Assembly (NCBI GenBank): GCA_019722365.1
Contig: JADFUC010002233.1
Location: 43,708-107,707 of the forward strand
DNA: 64,000 nucleotides
DNA from: Lithospermum erythrorhizon
Taxonomy: Eukaryota; Streptophyta; Magnoliopsida; Boraginales; Boraginaceae
Reading direction: 5' to 3'
The stretch's first letter is position 1; each line of letters opens with the position of its first letter. The notes under the pieces were generated by a model. It saw nothing but the letters and a program-made list of their open reading frames with translations. It made no database searches and was not told the origin of the DNA. The position numbers were made by a program, and so were the translations under genes. Positions 60,595-64,000 of the stretch are shown piece after piece.

Positions 60595-62289
60595 TCTGGA
60601 CGACACTTTAAATCCATCCCTTTGCACTCTCGATTTCTAACAAAGAAGCTACAAGATTCAGTGTCACCATACCATGCACTCCAGTTTTCTGGCTGTATGA
60701 ATTAATGTGATTCCAAGACATACCGAGATGCGCATCATAATCACCCATTAATTCTCCAAGAGTCGAAATCTAACCATATATCAAAGAAGAAATTTCATTC
60801 AAGGCACAAGATTTTACAACTACACTTATAGCATACAAAACACAAGTTCATAACTTCCACGGAAAACTAGATGTGCTCAAAGTACATTACTATGTAAAGG
60901 AAACCAGTCATTTGTGTCTAAGAATCAATATTTAACATAAGTTTTCATGGTGAAACCCCATTACATATATAAAATCTTCTAAGTTTCTCACGGTTGTCAA
61001 TATCTAGTCACGCATTCGAATACTATTTCATATACGCACTCCATGTGATTGATTGTTGATAATCATACCCGCTTCCGATCCAAGAAACGTGATCCGCATT
61101 AACAATTCACATACTAACCAATTTGGGTGCCCGACCTAATTAATGGACACTTCATAGACAAACAATCTCGCATTTCGAAGCTCGAATGTAGGATTTCTTT
61201 ATTTGGATCCTCAACCCAAAGACCTCTCCAGAAAAATGCTTTATTGCTCGGTGGAACCAATTTTATTATTATAATAATAACAATATCTTTATTCAATAAC
61301 AAATGATAAGGCAAACTTGCTTTTGAATAAGAAGTATATATTCAAACAAGTCTACGGAAGAAATTAAAACTGAGTTTTCTCCCACTGAATCATGCATCAT
61401 TCAGTCCATTAGAAATGTAACAAGATGATTGTGTCACACCGCTTACCATCCTTGAAACTGGTCAGTCTATACATCCATATCAAACATATTTCAATGAAAG
61501 CGGTAAGTAATGGCTACCTCGATCCAAGGAGATGACGCTCTTTTACACGCCTACAGTTTTCATGACGCTCAAAACACGACTAGCCCCATGCCTTCTTCCT
61601 CAAATTTTGAGTCATAGACGATATCTTATATACTTAGCCAACTCTTGCATATCGCTATGCTATCTTCAACAACCATACTTTTTGTACCGCCAAGGTAGCA
61701 ATCTTCAACATTCAAATTTATATTACCCATGCTTATAGAATCTGGTCAGAATTCATCTACGGTACACCCTACGGAACAATTTTACAATTACCATAAAGTT
61801 CATTTAGTTCGAAAACTAAATATTGTAGAAGGATCAACAATTAATCTTCTAGAACTAACTTCAAACAATTTCATTAATATCTTTATTCTTTTTCCATTAC
61901 TTGGAGTATTACTCATAACAATTCATGACTTCTGTAGGAATTATTCGGTAATGATTAACGACATTCTAGGACGATCCAAGGAGAGATCCTCACTTGACAT
62001 GTCGTTCAAATAGAGAACTTGTTTAGTTTATTCACTTTTAAACCGTATAGCATTTATCATCTATAATTATTATATCGGGTTTAATCCAAATTTGTATTGA
62101 AAGTAGATACATATCTCCTCTACTAAGATAACGGTTACTTACCATACCATCAAGAACTCAAATACGGTAAGGTCCTTTACTAGTAACTCGTATATCGATA
62201 CATACGATTCAGGTCATTTGTGAGAATCTAGTATGAATTATATTTGTGATTAAACACTAATTCATACATCCCGGATCCTCAAAATAATG
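60595..62289 (-). other. Non-coding internal DNA of a Copia-like element
   Basis: Lies upstream (minus strand) of LTR A's polypurine tract and downstream of the family 1 LTR at 63244-62290. No gag or pol motif was found on either strand; ORFs at 61114-61314, 61532-61738 and 61729-62013 are motif-free. It is either a large non-autonomous element body or the post-RNase H spacer of a truncated one. Confidence 0.45.
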
Positions 62290-63244
62290 TATATTAATCT
62301 AAAAACACATAAATTACACCATGAACAAAAAGAGTTCTTATATCAAATGAAGACGAACGAAACCAACTCCTCAAGTAGATGCCTACGTGAATACCTCCTT
62401 GAGAAAAAACCTCTCCAATCGCTTGTCCAACACCAAACGACGTCCCCTAGATTGCACACACCACTTTGTGGAATCGAATCAGACTCAACTCTGCTTAGAG
62501 TCATGAGGAACAAAACGGGAAGAGAAATTTTCTTCTATTTCTGTGAGGGTGGCTTTCTAAAAGCATTGAGGCAAAGGTTTTTTTCATGAAAGGAAAACCC
62601 TTTGTCCTTCCTTTAAATACCTTTTGCCGATTTCCACTCAAGCAAGAACTCAAGAAATCAGCTTTTAACTCGTTAACTTAATTGGGACTGCTATGTGCTT
62701 CTAATCAAATAACGAGTCACTATGAGTTGTTTTATTTTAATTAACTTAACAAGTCAATTAAAACACTAACGAAATACCATCGAATAACTTATCGCTTATT
62801 CATCAATTTCAATTGCTTAATCATTAAATAACTAATTGATGCTCATCAATATATATTTATAACGATAGACAAGCTTCGATTAATTCGAATATCAACGTGA
62901 CAAGTACAGGAAATATAATTCAATAGACAAGTCTCGCGACTTCATGGCGAAATATAATTCAATATCAATGTATGTGTGTGACCTTCTAGGCCTTAGATAA
63001 TAGTAAGTTGTATAATAATAATAATTGACTACTCAATTATTATAACGATTAACGAAGTAGCATCTAGCAATCGCTCCATAACCCCTTAAATTATCATGGT
63101 AACTCCAAACTAGTAATATACAATTACTAAGTGTGAATACTAAAGTTCCAATAATTTCCATTTAACCAAATCTGTAAATGAATTGGAGTACACAATTGTC
63201 GCAATCTGCATATTGGGGTGGGATCAATTTCATTGATTTCAACA
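62290..63244 (-). mobile_element. Copia family 1 LTR
   Basis: The reverse complement starts TGTTGAAATCAATGAA at 63244, the same start as the element 1 LTR at 23339. It follows with AGTAATTGTATATTAC, GGAGCGATTGCTAGAT and GATATTGAATTATATTTC in matching order. A TATA box GGTATTTAAAGGAAGG (minus) is at about 62605-62620. The inner end is approximate. The ORF at 62287-62589 (+) lies antisense in it and is a shadow. Confidence 0.72.
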
Positions 63245-64000
63245 TCATTAACCTTTTGAACTCTTAGTTCATCTTCTTTCTCCAAGGAAGACTTTTACTC
63301 CTTTTATACTCAAATATCTCAAGTTCTCAACTTAAATATTAGTAGTATACTATTTTCCATTTGTTCTAGTTTCTAAGATATGAGTGTCCCACAGATATGT
63401 CAAGTACCTATCCTTAAGTGATCATTACCTAAGAACATTTCTTGCTCACGATAAAATGCAGATGTCAAGTATCCATTCACATGGAATCATTACTTAGGAA
63501 CATCCATTCTCTAACGTCTTATAACTAGAAGAAAACTTATGAAAGATCCCAATTATGTCCTATTTATTCATGATCTTTTATTTCATATCAAACACCCTGA
63601 AATTATTTAGAGTTTGATTCATTCATACCAAGTATGAATAACCGTATAAAATGGAGCTGAATTCTTAAATGTGTAAATAGAAAGTTGTTTATGTGTACTT
63701 GAACTCGAATTCAATATATTCTCTATATACATGTCACCACAACATATAAAGAGTTCAGAATCTTGTGGAATCTCATCCTTTGATGATTTATATCATCAAT
63801 TCGCTGATACCTTATAATCACGGATCGCTCCATGTTATCGGGTAATCGATTTGTAACCATTATCTTAAGTTGTTGACATGTGTTTTGTTAAGACAATATA
63901 TTCATCGCCTAAGATTTGTAACCTCCTACTAATTCTAACAGAGTCGACTCACCCATATTCTAAAGACGGTAGCAATACGTAACTGAACGAAGCGTTTGAG
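63245..64000 (-). other. Non-coding retroelement DNA at the window edge
   Basis: On the minus strand this leads into the family 1 LTR and ends in a purine-rich stretch (about 63270-63295). It contains two related ~45-base segments with GTCAAGTA and TCATTAC(C/T)TA(A/G)GAACAT (63398-63442 and 63462-63507). No coding motif is visible before the window ends. Confidence 0.4.

Overview
The window looks like nuclear DNA of a flowering plant, most likely a eudicot. It is AT-rich and dominated by decayed LTR retrotransposons and small inverted-repeat elements. It holds one clear host gene, a callose synthase of the intron-poor CalS11/CalS12 (GSL1/GSL5) group at 39839-45120 (+). No rRNA or tRNA gene, CRISPR array or bacterial-type operon is visible. 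Species cannot be fixed from the sequence.

Layout. 1-5640: AT-rich intergenic DNA with a G-rich island (1183-1420), a small hairpin and an unidentified ORF beside an 86-bp-spaced duplication. 5650-33620: a retrotransposon nest. It contains two copies of a large Ty3/gypsy LTR (5650-7620 and 9079-11600), a minus-strand gypsy gag-pol remnant (11880-14620), a Cassandra-type TRIM whose LTRs carry 5S rRNA-derived sequence (14634-15448), a minus-strand Copia (15450-22850) and a plus-strand Copia (23339-31735). The two Copia elements lie head to head. The plus-strand one interrupts an older Copia reverse transcriptase (22990-23338). A second LTR family appears at 8236 and 32749 (+), and at 59575 and 60585 (-).

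33620-39830: AT-rich flank of the callose synthase gene, with duplicated segments and an inverted-repeat element. 39839-45120: callose synthase, open for 4.8 kb but broken by several indels in one ~116-bp patch near its 5' end. 45121-47600: its 3' flank, with a donor-like site just after the stop and degenerate tandem repeats that each contain an acceptor-like CAG. 47070-54460: intergenic DNA with Stowaway-like MITEs and a possible LTR remnant. 55390-57590: a long inverted-repeat (foldback-like) element with a ~50-bp minisatellite in one arm and a single matching unit, inverted, in the other. 57960-63250: minus-strand Copia LTRs, including two LTRs only ~90 bp apart, plus non-coding internal DNA.

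The host gene is expected to make a plasma-membrane beta-1,3-glucan synthase. Almost everything else is mobile-element material. All retrotransposon reading frames are broken many times by small indels, while 4.8 kb of the host gene is clean. This may reflect age, or may partly reflect uneven consensus quality in the assembly. No convincing undescribed biological system was found; the foldback/minisatellite element, the repeated 3' flank of the callose synthase and the clustered frame breaks deserve most attention.
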